Below, in pieces: positions 36,190-46,985 of a stretch of DNA of 64,000 bases. The stretch is from Tretioscincus oriximinensis (lineage: Eukaryota > Chordata > Lepidosauria > Squamata > Gymnophthalmidae). Numbering within the stretch: the first letter of the stretch is position 1; each line of letters starts with the position of its first letter. Position numbers and translations under genes: made by a program. The notes beneath the pieces are model-generated. The model was not told the DNA's origin. It was given only the letters and a program-made list of their open reading frames with translations, and ran no database searches. The DNA lies in assembly GCA_022410635.1 (NCBI GenBank), contig JAJVDF010000258.1, positions 318,779-382,778 of the forward strand, in the 5' to 3' direction.

Positions 36190-38100
36190 TTATTGATTAA
36201 TCATTTGACNGTATCAAAAAATAAAATACTAATAGAGTAAAATACAAAAAGCAACAATTAAAAACAGTGTATAATCAGTAAGTAACAGCATCTAAGGCAG
36301 TAATCGAGAGAGTATAAACCTCAAGGCTTAGAAACACGCTCCCAAAACATCAATTGGATTCTGGAAGTCCTAATAATGTATAGGTTAACTCGATGATAGT
36401 GGACCTGTCCAATCCCTGGAGTAGCAGATGGACTTGGGCCTCTTTATTTAGTGATTGATGGGCATGCAAGAGAGGAGCTAAGGAACATTGCCTAAGGCTG
36501 GACATTCCAGTAAAAAGTGTGCCGTGTCCTTCACAGCCGTCACCCCATATGCAAAGTCTAGCATCTCTTGTCTCTCTATGGAATCAGCTGAATTTTACTG
36601 TAGTGTCCAATTGGTTAAATCTGGCCTGTGTGAACTGTTTTCGCCATGCCCTGGGCATTGGAATAGTAAGATATTTTTCTAAGTNTATTTGGTGTTTATA
36701 TTCAGCCACATATGAGATTTCTTTAGATTGAATTATGGTTGTGAGATCATTTTGCGAGGCTATATCTAGGGAGTGCTCTTTGAGTTTCAATTTGGCCTTT
36801 ACACCAAAAGTTGTTTAGAGAGTGTAATGCAAGACCTATGTGAGCTGTTTGATTCATCAGTCTAGCAAGCCAGGGTGACTTATGCAAGTTTTTAGATTGA
36901 TCTTCTAGGCAGAGTCTTGGGAGTCTTTGCTGGTTCATATGATTAAGCTTAACCCAAAAATTAAATTGTCTGCTTAGGATTTGGCATTCTAGTGGTGACA
37001 CTCCTAGTTCTGCCCTAACTGATGCTGATAAGGTGGAGNTCAAAACACCTAAAAAAGCTCACATATATTTCAGGTGGAAGGCTTCAGGTTTCTGCAAATT
37101 AGTGAAGTCCCATATTTCCTCTCCATAAAGGAGAATAGGTATTATTTTGATGCCAAAATCCTCTAGAACAGGTCTTATATAAGGGGCAAGCAGCAGCCGT
37201 GGCTTTGGCAATTGAACCAATTATATGATGTGACCACGAACTGGATGCTGAAAATGTAAGACCAAGATAGTGGTAAGATTNTACCTGTTCAATAGCCTGA
37301 CCATCTAAGTACCAATGTAATGATTTCCTAGAGTTCCCAGATACTAACACCTTGGATTTCTCTGTTAATGATAAGGTTGTTTGCATGGCAGAAGAGGTTT
37401 AACTTGACCAGAGATTTCTTTAAACCCACTGGAGTATTTAAGATCAACACCATATCAGCATNTAAGAGAATATTAACTGGTCTTTCTGAAATGTGTGGTC
37501 CGTGGAGCTCTTGCAGATTTAGGGCATCTATTACATCATTCACATAAAAGTTAAATAAAAACAGAGCTAGGCTACAATCTTGACGCACACCTGAAGTTGT
37601 ACTGATTGGCTGAGAAAGAGCTCCACTTATACCAAGGCGAACCTTCAGTGAAATATCTGACTAAAGTTCTTTAAGCCTAAAAGTCTAGCATCAATGTTTG
37701 TTAATGACAATTTGTTCCAAAGAATATCACGGTTTATAAAGTCAAAAGCAGTCTTTAGGTTGATGAAGGCTGTGTAAAGTTTTCTTCTGTTAAAATTACA
37801 TTTATGGATTAGGTGTTGCAAGATGAAGCAGTTATTGATGGTGGAACTACCATTCCTAAAATGTGACTGCTCTTCATGTATAATGCTATTATCAGCTGTC
37901 CATTGTTCAATCTTATTTAGAAGGTATTTTGCATAGATCTTTGCTGTAATGTTGATTAAGCTGATGGGGCGATAGTTCTTCAGGTTGGCTTTATCACCTT
38001 TTTTGTATATTGGAACAATGATGCTTATTTTCCAGCCCTTGGGAATCTGACCGGAGTTGTTGATAGGNTTCTTGAATAATGAATTCAATGGCTGAATATT
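36190..38100 (-). mobile_element. LINE of a non-CR1, non-L1 clade, decayed
   Basis: The minus strand carries broken reverse-transcriptase pieces in order. At 38088-37645: a PIYKKGDKANLKNYRPISLI stretch and a TAFINLKTAFDFINRDILW block. At 37588-37328: RQDCSLALFLFNFYVNDVID and an ADMVLILNTPVGLKK stretch where YADD is expected, with an N in the codon just before. At 37386-36584: the C-terminal region with a Cys/His-containing end near 36550. The block FNFYxNDVI with TPVGLK separates it from the CR1, L2 and L1 copies here. It resembles R4/RTE-like LINEs of reptiles, but I cannot fix the clade. Confidence 0.72.
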
Positions 38101-38483
38101 TTCATAAATAAGGTAATTGGTCCTAAAACAAAAGCTATTTGTCTTTCATATATATATATATTTATTCATTACACCACAAGTACAAATTTTCTTGAGTTTT
38201 TATTACAGCTGGATTCAGCAACAGTCCTTTTCACCAAAATTTGTTGTTCTTCTGTGTTTTAATTTTTTTGTGGTCTTAATAATTGATTGAATGCAGTATT
38301 TTATTCCATGTTATTCCAAATCTGATTGATTAAAAAAATCTAAGATTGGATTGGTAATAGAAAAGAAATTGCATTGTCTGTAATAGTGTAAAGATAACTG
38401 TGATCTGTTGTACAGTTTTTTGTAGTTAAAATGTGATTGAGATGTCATTTTCACTGTGATTATTATGTTTAATTTGCTTCCAG

Positions 38484-38634
38484 TTTGCATAAGGTTCTGA
38501 TGGATTTACAAAATCAGCAGTTAAGTCAGCTGGCTGACTGGTTGCGTAAAACAGAGGAAAGAACAAAACATATAGAATCAGAACCATTAGGTCCTGATTT
38601 GGAAGACTTAAAGCGGCAAATAGAAGAACACAAG
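38484..38634 (+). CDS. DMD: DMD exon 12: start of spectrin repeat R2
   Basis: 151 bp, the human length. The first base completes the Asn codon left by exon 11 (AA + T), then 50 codons to a codon boundary before GTGAGC. The translation is LHKVLMDLQNQQLSQLADWL, then RKTEERTKHIESEPLGPDLE and DLKRQIEEHK. The conserved Trp of R2 helix 1 (ADWL) and the PLGPDLEDLKRQ block, near-invariant in dystrophins, identify it. The acceptor is TTTGCTTCCAG. Confidence 0.97.
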
Positions 38635-41084
38635 GTGAGCAAATGGTTGGAATTTCAAATGATTTTATTTCCTTTAATGGACCTAACAAAACATTGTTTG
38701 ACAAAGTTGTAAACAAAGATCTTATAAATGCCAAATCAAGGAAAAAAGGGGAAAAAGAAGAAAACTCTTCAAAATGTTAGATAAAAACACCTGAGTTTCA
38801 TATTAATAAGACTAGCATTGTCATCATTTTCTTCCTTCTGCATAGTCATTATTCACAGGATAAAAAGCAGATAAGAATAGTAAAAGAAAAGGGAATTGCA
38901 ATATGCTATTTACTGCAAAATACAATAATAACATTTCAGATTTTATTAATCCCTAGCTCTTTTCTTTCCTATCTTGGAGTTTTCCTTCTAGGGTATTCTA
39001 GTAGCAAATTGACACTATTAGTTATTATAATTGGGATTTCTAATCTCATTAGCAGTGCTGGGACTCTGAGCATGCCACCCCCCAAGCGCTGTAAAGTATT
39101 CAAACTGAGTGCCTGTCTTGGTATGAAGAAAGATATAGAGTGTTTTGAAAAATGAATTTAATTATAAAAACAACAAGCCAGCATATAGTGAACAAAAGGA
39201 CTGGATACACAATAGTGTCTGTGCAAGCAATATGAATTTTTCTCTTATAAGAAGGAGTCTACTGAACTAAAGAATNCAACACTAAATTTGTTCCTGATTA
39301 AATGAACTGCTGCTTTCTTCATAAAGAATGATATTCTAAAGAAANCAGTTATAGACATAATAGTCTATAGTTGAATATTAGCTATAATTAATACTATAGT
39401 CTAACAAAGCATTTGCTTTTCTTCCACTAAAGCCAAAAAGTCTTCTTGAAATAGTTTTATAGATGACTGACATGGCCCTTGTGTTTTCATTCTAATGCAT
39501 CTATTCTACCTTACAATGTTCATGAGAGGTTGGAGGATCAGACTTACCATGTGAACAATCTTATTTGTAAGACATTCTTCAGAAGTGGTTTATTTAGCTG
39601 AGTCTGGATGTATTCTTGATGTCTCAAGCATGAACAAGCATACCACGAGGCGGAAAGAGTTTCAGTTTTTTGGGTTTAAACTAAAATAATTAACGTCTAT
39701 CACTGTAGGTAGTCAAGTGAAGGTTAGTAAGTTATTTTTATATTACTAGAAAATAGCTTTTTAAATGTCTTCCATGGTTAGATATAAGAAAATTATTCAT
39801 TATAACCAATTTAATTGTGATAAAGAACCCTTCTGCATTAATCTTTTGTATGTACTAATCCTTTTTAAAGCCTCTTCAAACTACATTGTGGATCTGTGAG
39901 GCTCCATCCACTGCCGTTTGCATTAGGCAAATCATGAAACAAATCAAGAGACCATTGATCTGGATCACCAATAGACTTGAAAAACCTAACGAAAGAGGAC
40001 CAGCATACCAGCTCAGGTTGTTCTGGATCACAAAGGCATACCTGAGGCACATCACCATTTATTTAGAATATTAAGAAGTCATTTCTAGGTACAATAAAGC
40101 ATGCCACTAAAATGTGTCCCCCTGTGGCTTCAAAGTTAGAAACATTTGTTCCTCTTTTTTTAAAAAAATCAGAAACTAGCCTTGAATAGGCTGAGTAGAT
40201 TATTCTTTTGGGGAGGGGAAGAAACCCGGTTTCCTAGGGGAGACCACCACTAGGGGGCTCTGGCAACTGGGCCCAACTGCTGAAGGGACTCTCCCCTCAG
40301 TAAAATATAAAAATACATCCCTTCAAACATTCTCACACACTTCAAAATCTTCTTGTGTGCTTCGTGTATTTTTCAGGTAGGGATTTCAGAGGGGTATCCA
40401 TGTTGGTGGGTGATTTGCATACTCATGTGTATGCAAATTAACATGAATATTACCCCAGTTTAGTCCTCAGAAAGTGTCGTCAGTCTAGCCTTGAAGCTCA
40501 TGGAAGTTTCTGAGCCAGTGTGGGGGCTACACACACACGTACACCATGGATTGGTGTTAAACACTGTCTTGGAATGTGTGCCCATCTCCTAAAGTTTCAG
40601 AGAAATGGTGTATTATTCCTCTCTTTGGTGCTATTTGAATTTGGCATGTGCTGATTACCCCAGGTAAATTATGCACAGATTTGGTTATNGCAAGCTCAGT
40701 ACCACCAAACAGCTGGATGGTACTGAATAAAATGGCAGGGTGTCGTTCTCCTGGGTACTGCCATTTTGGGGGAGTTTCTGAAGGAGGATATCGGGGTCAG
40801 TGCTCAGCAGCACAGATCCAGAAAGGTTTTTTGAATCACAGTGTAGGCTGTTCTAGGTTGCATTCAATCACAACAAAAGAATGTTTAATAAAAGTGAAAA
40901 GACAGATTGGTATATGTGAATAACTGGATCTAGAAGGCCACTCAGTGATGCTACTTTTACTATGTCTGAATGCAGCTTTAATTTTCTTAGTTCATCCAAT
41001 AGGCAAGTCATCAAACTGTGAAATGAATGATAAGAACAAGTGATTTTTATGTACTTTTTCCTCTTTTCACTTTCTGTGTGGCAG
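38635..41084 (+). other. DMD: DMD intron 12
   Basis: 2.45-kb GT-AG intron with isolated N bases. I recognise no mobile element or coding frame in it. The acceptor is TTCTGTGTGGCAG. Confidence 0.92.
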
Positions 41085-41204
41085 GCTCTTCAAGAGGACT
41101 TGGAGCAGGAACAAGTCAAGGTTAATTCTCTTACTCACATGGTTGTCGTAGTAGATGAAGCTAGTGGGGAGAAAGCTACAGTTGCATTAGAACAGCAACT
41201 TCAG
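41085..41204 (+). CDS. DMD: DMD exon 13: spectrin repeat R2, helix 2
   Basis: 120 bp, 40 codons, in phase at both ends, equal to the human exon. The translation [40 protein letters not shown] differs from mammals at few positions. It forms the middle helix of R2 in the rod domain. The donor is GTAATT, weaker than consensus at +4 to +6. Confidence 0.97.
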
Positions 41205-42514
41205 GTAATTATTGTATTTGAACACAAAATATATGTTCTGTTTGAAACAGTTCTAATAAAATATGTCCTCATTTTTTAACTTTAAAAAACCCCACAATTC
41301 CTTAGGTTTTAAATAATTTTAAATAATGATTTGTCATTTTTATTTTCTTTTTNTAAACGCTGTATCATAAATTCCACAAGCTAGTAATAAATCATCTGTT
41401 TTTTCAGCATAAGCCTCAGAAACGTAATGACAAATTTCCTGAGAAGATCCCTGGAGCATGGGCAGTAGGATAGGCAGTAGGGCCGACACTGAAATGTCCT
41501 TTTGAATTCTTTAGCTGTACCCCCAAGGTACAACTTTTTTGCATTAAACTCACTGAGTACGAACACGTCTCAGCAGGTTATTTAGTCCTTAAGAACACCC
41601 AGTTAAGCAGCTTTTCGAAAAAGAAATTTCTGGACAGATACAAAATTGAATTCTCTAGAAATGTAATTCTTAACCAATAACATATAGAGAACTTTTATTT
41701 TGGGTAAAGAGAAGTGGTATCTCTTATTAACACCTCCCACCCACNCATAGTTTACTCTGGGCCACAGCTGTTTGCCCATTAGTGCAGATCTGTGAGGGCC
41801 AACTATCCATTGCTATGCAGTAGGCAGAGTTTAATCCAAACCATGTACATCCTGTTCTGCTTATGTAGACCATAGAGCATGCAGAACCTACTTTGATAAC
41901 TCAAAAATATGTCCCTCAGTGTCTCAAGGATTTGGAAGAAAGGGTCTTTTAAATCCCTTGGAAATTAACCTCAAACCTTATGTCAGAATTGGAAGCAGGG
42001 AAGGCATTAGGCAAATAGTGTTGCTTCAGACCATACCTTTCCATGATTTGAACCAACACACTTGGTTTAACCAGATCCTCTAGTATGGACAACAGTGAGG
42101 TAAGAACAGAAAAAGCATTAGTTCATTTTTGCCTTGGGCAAGTTAATACTAGGGTCAGGGAGGGAATTAATAAGATTGGGAAAAGAAAAATATTAAAACT
42201 CTATGATGTTGTTTCATTTATGCTACAAATGGGAGCAAAACTCTTAATCAATAAGCATAATTTCTGACTTCATTTTTTTCTCTGATATAGAATTGAATCA
42301 TCCAGGTGGCTGATTTTTATAACCCTATTTCTTTATATAATAATACAAAGGACCTTTGCTGTTATTGCTGGCTATTCACAAGCATAAACTGATTGCCTTT
42401 CCTCCCTAAGAATCCCCTATATTTCCCNGAAATCTCAGTGTAAATCCTAGCTTGTGATTGACTATTTCTATCCCTTCTGTCATTGATTGCTGGCTATTCT
42501 GAGTCAGAGGAATT

Positions 42515-42860
42515 CTCACCCAGAGGGTCATCGGCCTGTGGAATCTACTTCCTGAAGAGGTAGTGGTAGCTAACAGCTTGGATAGTTTCAAGACAGGACT
42601 ACACAGGTTTATGGACACTAAGGGTATAAATGGATACTAAGATAGTTGTCTGGATGTCGCCTCCGGGATGGAGCAACAGGCAGGACTCTTGAAATACCAT
42701 TTGCAGGGAGTCACGAACAGGAGCAGCATATTTTGCTTTCCTCTGTTCGGACTGCCCAGGTGCATCTGGTGGGCCTCTGTGTGACACAGTATGCTGGACT
42801 CAATGGGCTGTGGCCTGATCCAGTATGGCTCTTCTTATGTTCTTATGTTCTTATGTTCTC
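42515..42860 (+). mobile_element. Young CR1 3' fragment
   Basis: The end of the CR1 ORF (GGCCTGTGGAATCTACTTCC, then GAAGAGGTAGTGGTAGCTAA) and the 3' UTR end in TTCTTATG octamers. Over about 285 bases it is almost identical to the nested copy at 18726-19020, so this subfamily moved recently. Confidence 0.9.
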
Positions 42861-45462
42861 ACTTTTAAACTCAGCCAGGTTTTGTGAGCCTGCAAGTAGT
42901 TTTTTTATCCATCATTGAGGGTTTTTTAGTGTTACTTTGACTGGAAAAATAAGCTGGTCCCCTTCTAACCATGTTCTCATTGAAATATAGGGCTGGATAT
43001 CTCAGAAGCTCTCACAGGTTTTCACAGATAGTGTCCACAGGGTGCCTTCATGGCACAAAGAAAGGATATCACAATGTGAAACTAGCAAGAAAAAAAAATG
43101 ACAGCCTTTTCTAGCATTGTCCTTTCTGGATCCCTGCAATTACATGTTCCCCACTATTGCAGATATCAAGTTTTTTATTTGTAAAATCAAACCTTAGTTT
43201 CAATATCCTTGTTAAACATGGAAACATCCATACATTTAATTTTCTTTGTTGAATTCTTATAGCAAATTACAATGTAATTTACCTTCTTTTGTGGCTGCTT
43301 GTTTCACTTGGCAGCCATTTAAGATTTAGATACTAGTTTGTTTTTAAGATTAGTTTTTCAATTTGTAGTTAAATACAGTGCTTGAGTTTCCTTTACAATT
43401 GTACAAACATTCACTTTTCTTCATCTGAATTTATCACCATCATTTTTCTCTGCTACTTCTTTTGTACCTTTTTCCTGTTCATGCAATTATGGGTTAATGC
43501 TCTTTCTGTAGTAACCACATAGGCAATTATTAACCAACAATAAAAGATGTACTGAATAAAATGGCATCATGTTTTTCTACATTCTGACAATACCCATGAT
43601 GACCAGTGAAACTAAAAAAGAACAATGCCTTCTGTGTTAATCATATAAATGATATTAATTTATCTATGTGGTATAAAGAGTTAAAATGCATCATGGAATA
43701 TAAATTTGGCAGTCTTACAGTATCACTGAGGGCAAATGAAATCAAATTAGGAAGCATCACTTTCATTCAGAGCAGACAGATGCTTTCATTTACTACCGCT
43801 ACAATATTACTCTAGGGGAGATGTTGGCTTAACTTCACTATCAGTCCCACTAATATTTAATTATTCTATAATCTGTCACTAACAATTGCTACTCAGCATT
43901 TGTAATTCTTTGTCATTAAAGTTATCTGACAACTAGCCTGCATGCTCCAAATTTTGCATCTTGTCAAAATGTTGATAACCAGTGCTTAAAGCACTGTATA
44001 TTTTGCTTTTCTTTGAAGTAGTGTTAATTTCCAAGTATACTTTTTCATCAAGTTGATTTGGAAGTAAAACTACTTCCAGCATGGAAAGTGATGAATATTT
44101 TATTAAAGTTAAGTGTAAATTTGAGTAACTTTGAGTAATTTTACTTCATACTGGCTGCTAGATTAAGAACTACTCTAAAGAAAGATCACAAGCATTCCAG
44201 ACTGAAGTACAGAGTTTTTAATGCAAATGCTTAAGAACAAAGAATCATCACTCTGTAAAGTAGAATTCNATTTTCTTCTCTTTGTAAACTTAACCTTTAT
44301 CCCCACCACCACAAAAATAGTAAATAACAGAAACTAAATGGATTAAGTACAATAATGATAAATCTGAAACACAGCATGGCACGGCAATCCATTGGAATAT
44401 GAATATTCTAATATTTGAATATGAATATTCAAGCTTATTCTAATGTTTGGTTATATTTCAAACTTGTTNATTCATGTAAATAAAAAATTGCAAATTGTAG
44501 AGAAAACTCTAAAAACTTTATAATCCCATGTAATGTTTTGCAGATAAATGGACAAGAAATTTGTCAATGAAGTTAGAGGGATGTCACATGTTAAGACACT
44601 TAGCAGTCATTATGATGGAAAAATCGCCTGTCTTCAGAAAATTGTTCTGTGGGCAATTCAAAGTTGATACTTCAGGGAAGGAGAATATAGGGGGGGAATT
44701 CTAGTGCCAAATACATCTGTTTGCTCCAGCAACTGCCTGTCTCAATCTCATAGAAGAGANGACGTTATTATTATAAATATAATTTCTTAGGCTTGCCTGT
44801 CCAAAATAATGTGTTGGCTGTTCTTCTCTTCCACTGTTTTTAAACCTTTTTCTTTTTAAATTCAGATGAATAGTGTTGATGATCATACATTTATTGTCAT
44901 CAAATTATAAACGTTGATTCAAAGTTTTCTAAAAACTTCCATTTGTTTTTTGTTACAAATATTTCAAACTAAGAGGTCCTATTTAATCCCTTTTNCACAT
45001 CATTGCTATAACACGTGTTCATTCTCCAGAAGTATAAGACACATCTCTTCTTCTTTAAGGATTGCCAAGAATGTTATAGCAATGCCACTGTTCTTGTCTG
45101 GTTCGAGCTTNCTTTGCTAAACTCTGCAACTTATGGTAGTTGTATACAAACTGCAACATATTGTTCTGCTCCCATAGATATTTGTTCTGTAATTTGCTAA
45201 GTTATCAGTGTTTCCATAATAAGCTAATTATAAAAAAAACTTTCATTGATGTTGTGCACTATGTTTTGACAGTTTAATATCCAGGATATGTCTCAGGCCA
45301 CCATCAGACTATAGCGATTTTTAGCAATATTTTGGAGGGAGAAAAAAACTTCTGTGATAATAGTTATTTGTCCAAGCCACTAGGAACCTGCACAGGCAAA
45401 ATAAAAAGATTTCCATGTGTTCAAAGATTGATCCTAAAACTGTTGTAAATTATCATTGTATG

Positions 45463-45638
45463 GGTGAAATCCTGTTACAACAATGTAACAAAACCCCATT
45501 GTAAGAAACAAATGTGAAAGTCCTAGCAGAATGCCCACAAGAGTAATGTTGGTTACAATGGGTTTCATTATAATACAATTTCTTTATAACGAACATACCC
45601 ATCTGACCCTTTGGTGTTCATTATAACATGATTTCACC
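45463..45638. mobile_element. Small terminal-inverted-repeat element (MITE-like)
   Basis: GGTGAAATCCTGTTACAA at the left end pairs with the right end TTATAACATGATTTCACC with two mismatches. Inner parts also mirror each other (ACCCCATTGTAA against TTACAATGGGTTT). No coding capacity. The TTATAACGA-type interior resembles Tc1/mariner or Tigger-type MITEs; this is a guess. Confidence 0.6.
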
Positions 45639-45640
45639 TT

Positions 45641-45842
45641 TATCAAAGAAATAGCCATGTTAGTCCTAGTAGAAAGTCAAGCAAGGGGGCTTGTAGTACT
45701 TGGAGACTAACAGGAGAAAGGTAGTTGTCATGAGCTTTTGTAGAAAGCTTTCTGAAGAAGTAGACATGTCTATAGAAACTCATGCCACCTACTTTTCTCC
45801 TGTTAGTCTTCAAGTGCTACAAGCCCCCTTGATGCTTTTGCC
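45641..45842 (+). mobile_element. Penelope-related foldback repeat, copy B
   Basis: Starts GAAATAGCCATGTTAGTC, then a left arm (GCAAGGGGGCTTGTAG, GGAGACTAACAGGAGAAAGG) that is repeated in reverse complement on the right (CTCCTGTTAGTCTTCAAGTG, CTACAAGCCCCCTTGATG). The centre has CTGAAGA (45752-45758), a GTAGACATGTCTAT stem and GAAA (45775-45778), arranged as in the core of a hammerhead ribozyme. The base after the short third stem is C where an active ribozyme needs U, so activity is doubtful. Confidence 0.72.
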
Positions 45843-46003
45843 TGTATTTCTTTACTGTAGAATTGCAATTATAATAATTAAAGCAAGTTACAACTTCACA
45901 TTTTTTAATCTGTCTCCTTAAAATATTAACAATCATGTACTTTATTTTATTATCATAATTCAACAAAATAGGGTATTCTTACATCAGAATTTATTTATTT
46001 CAG

Positions 46004-46105
46004 CACTTGGGAGACCGNTGGGCAGCAATTTGCAGATGGACAGAAGATCGATGGTTTCTTTTACAAGATGTTCTTCGAAAATGGCTGCATTTCACTGAAG
46101 AACAA
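46004..46105 (+). CDS. DMD: DMD exon 14: end of R2, entry to R3
   Basis: 102 bp, 34 codons, in phase, the human length. The translation is HLGDRWAAICRWTEDRW, then FLLQDVLRKWLHFTEEQ, with the three tryptophans and the GDRWAxICRWTEDRW block of dystrophin R2 helix 3. Base 46018 is N, but the codon is CGN, which is Arg in every case. The donor is GTGAGT. It is followed by the shortest intron of the window. Confidence 0.97.
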
Positions 46106-46195
46106 GTGAGTACTATTACCAAGGGCTTTTTCCTTTTTTAGCTTACAATACAGTATTTTGTATAAGCACTTTCTAAATAACATTCTCGTGTTTAG
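46106..46195 (+). other. DMD: DMD intron 14 (90 bp)
   Basis: Only 90 bases between donor GTGAGT and acceptor TCGTGTTTAG. The corresponding human intron is also exceptionally short (107 bp), so the compact exon 14-15 arrangement is conserved. Confidence 0.95.
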
Positions 46196-46303
46196 GGTCT
46201 TTTTGACACCTGGCTTACTGAAAAGGAAGATGCTGTGAACAAAATTCATACTGCTGATTTCAAAGACCAGAATGAAATGTTGGAAAATCTACAAAAATTG
46301 GCA
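46196..46303 (+). CDS. DMD: DMD exon 15: spectrin repeat R3, helix 1
   Basis: 108 bp, 36 codons, in phase, the human length. The translation is GLFDTWLTEKEDAVNKIH, then TADFKDQNEMLENLQKLA. The TWLTEKEDAVNKIH block carries the conserved helix-1 Trp of R3. The donor is GTAGGT. Confidence 0.97.
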
Positions 46304-46894
46304 GTAGGTTTTTTATATTCTTATTTGCTTTGATTTCTTAGTTGCAAGTAATTATCTTTTGATTTTTCAGCATAATATTGTGGATAAAAACAGATTGAAA
46401 CTGATCAAGCAGAGATTCTCTTATCCAGGAAATTACATATTTGTCCGTTTAACATCAGTTCCAGTTACTACACAAATAGAGTAGCAGGTATTGCTGAATG
46501 CAACTCAGCATGGTTACTGCAAAAGAAATTATGCATTACAAAGGTTTTTTTTTTTTTTTTTACTCAGGTGGTCATTTGTCAGGGTTGTGAAAGGCTTAAC
46601 CTTTTTTGGTTTCACTTTTGGTTTGCTGCTTTCCTGTGTTTTTGCGTGCCAAGCCAACTTTTCATCTATTGGATGTGATTCAATCATTAGTTATGCCCAG
46701 GGTGGAGCAATGAAGGGGTTTATAATCTGTATTGAAATTGTTGGCCATGCTTTCATTCTTTAATTGATTGCTTAATTAGTGTTTTCATGGTGAGATAACT
46801 CTGCCTGCATCTGCCTTCAATAAACTTACAGCTCACAGAAATCTTAGCCTTTTATTGATCTCCTACACTGACACTCCTTAAAAGCTAACAGTAA

Positions 46895-46985
46895 TTGATC
46901 TGTGGAATTTACTTCTGGAAGAGGTGATGGTAGCTACGAGTCTGGATGGATAACTTTAAGATAGGATTAGAGAAATTCATATGTA
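46895..46985 (+). mobile_element. CR1 3' fragment, worn
   Basis: GATCTGTGGAATTTACTTCTGG, then AAGAGGTGATGGTAGCTA, parallels 42534-42570 (GCCTGTGGAATCTACTTCCT). Only about 90 bases are recognisable. Confidence 0.65.

Larger units (their letters stand above)
27306..38483 (+). other. DMD: DMD intron 11
   Basis: 11.2-kb intron, the longest complete one here. Contents: an L1 3' remnant (28880-29450), a Penelope-related foldback (30391-30535), a SINE tail (31221-31345), a tRNA SINE (31415-31735), LTR-like repeats in opposite orientation (31740-32400, 34431-35428), a LINE 3' end split by the second of these (34318-35617), a TAG microsatellite (35730-35784) and a LINE of another clade (36190-38100). 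I see nothing nameable in 27306-28870, 29460-30390, 30540-31220, 32410-34310 or 35800-36180. The acceptor is TTTGCTTCCAG. Confidence 0.92.
41205..46003 (+). other. DMD: DMD intron 13
   Basis: 4.8-kb intron. It contains a young CR1 tail (42515-42860), a small terminal-inverted-repeat element (45463-45638) and, right after it, a Penelope-related foldback (45641-45842). 41210-42510 and 42870-45460 hold nothing nameable beyond AT-rich sequence and short palindromes near 44395-44440. The acceptor is TTTATTTCAG. Confidence 0.92.

Noticed and set aside
39865..40074. Overlapping frames on both strands near the middle of intron 12
   Set aside because: No recognised motif on either strand and no splice support.
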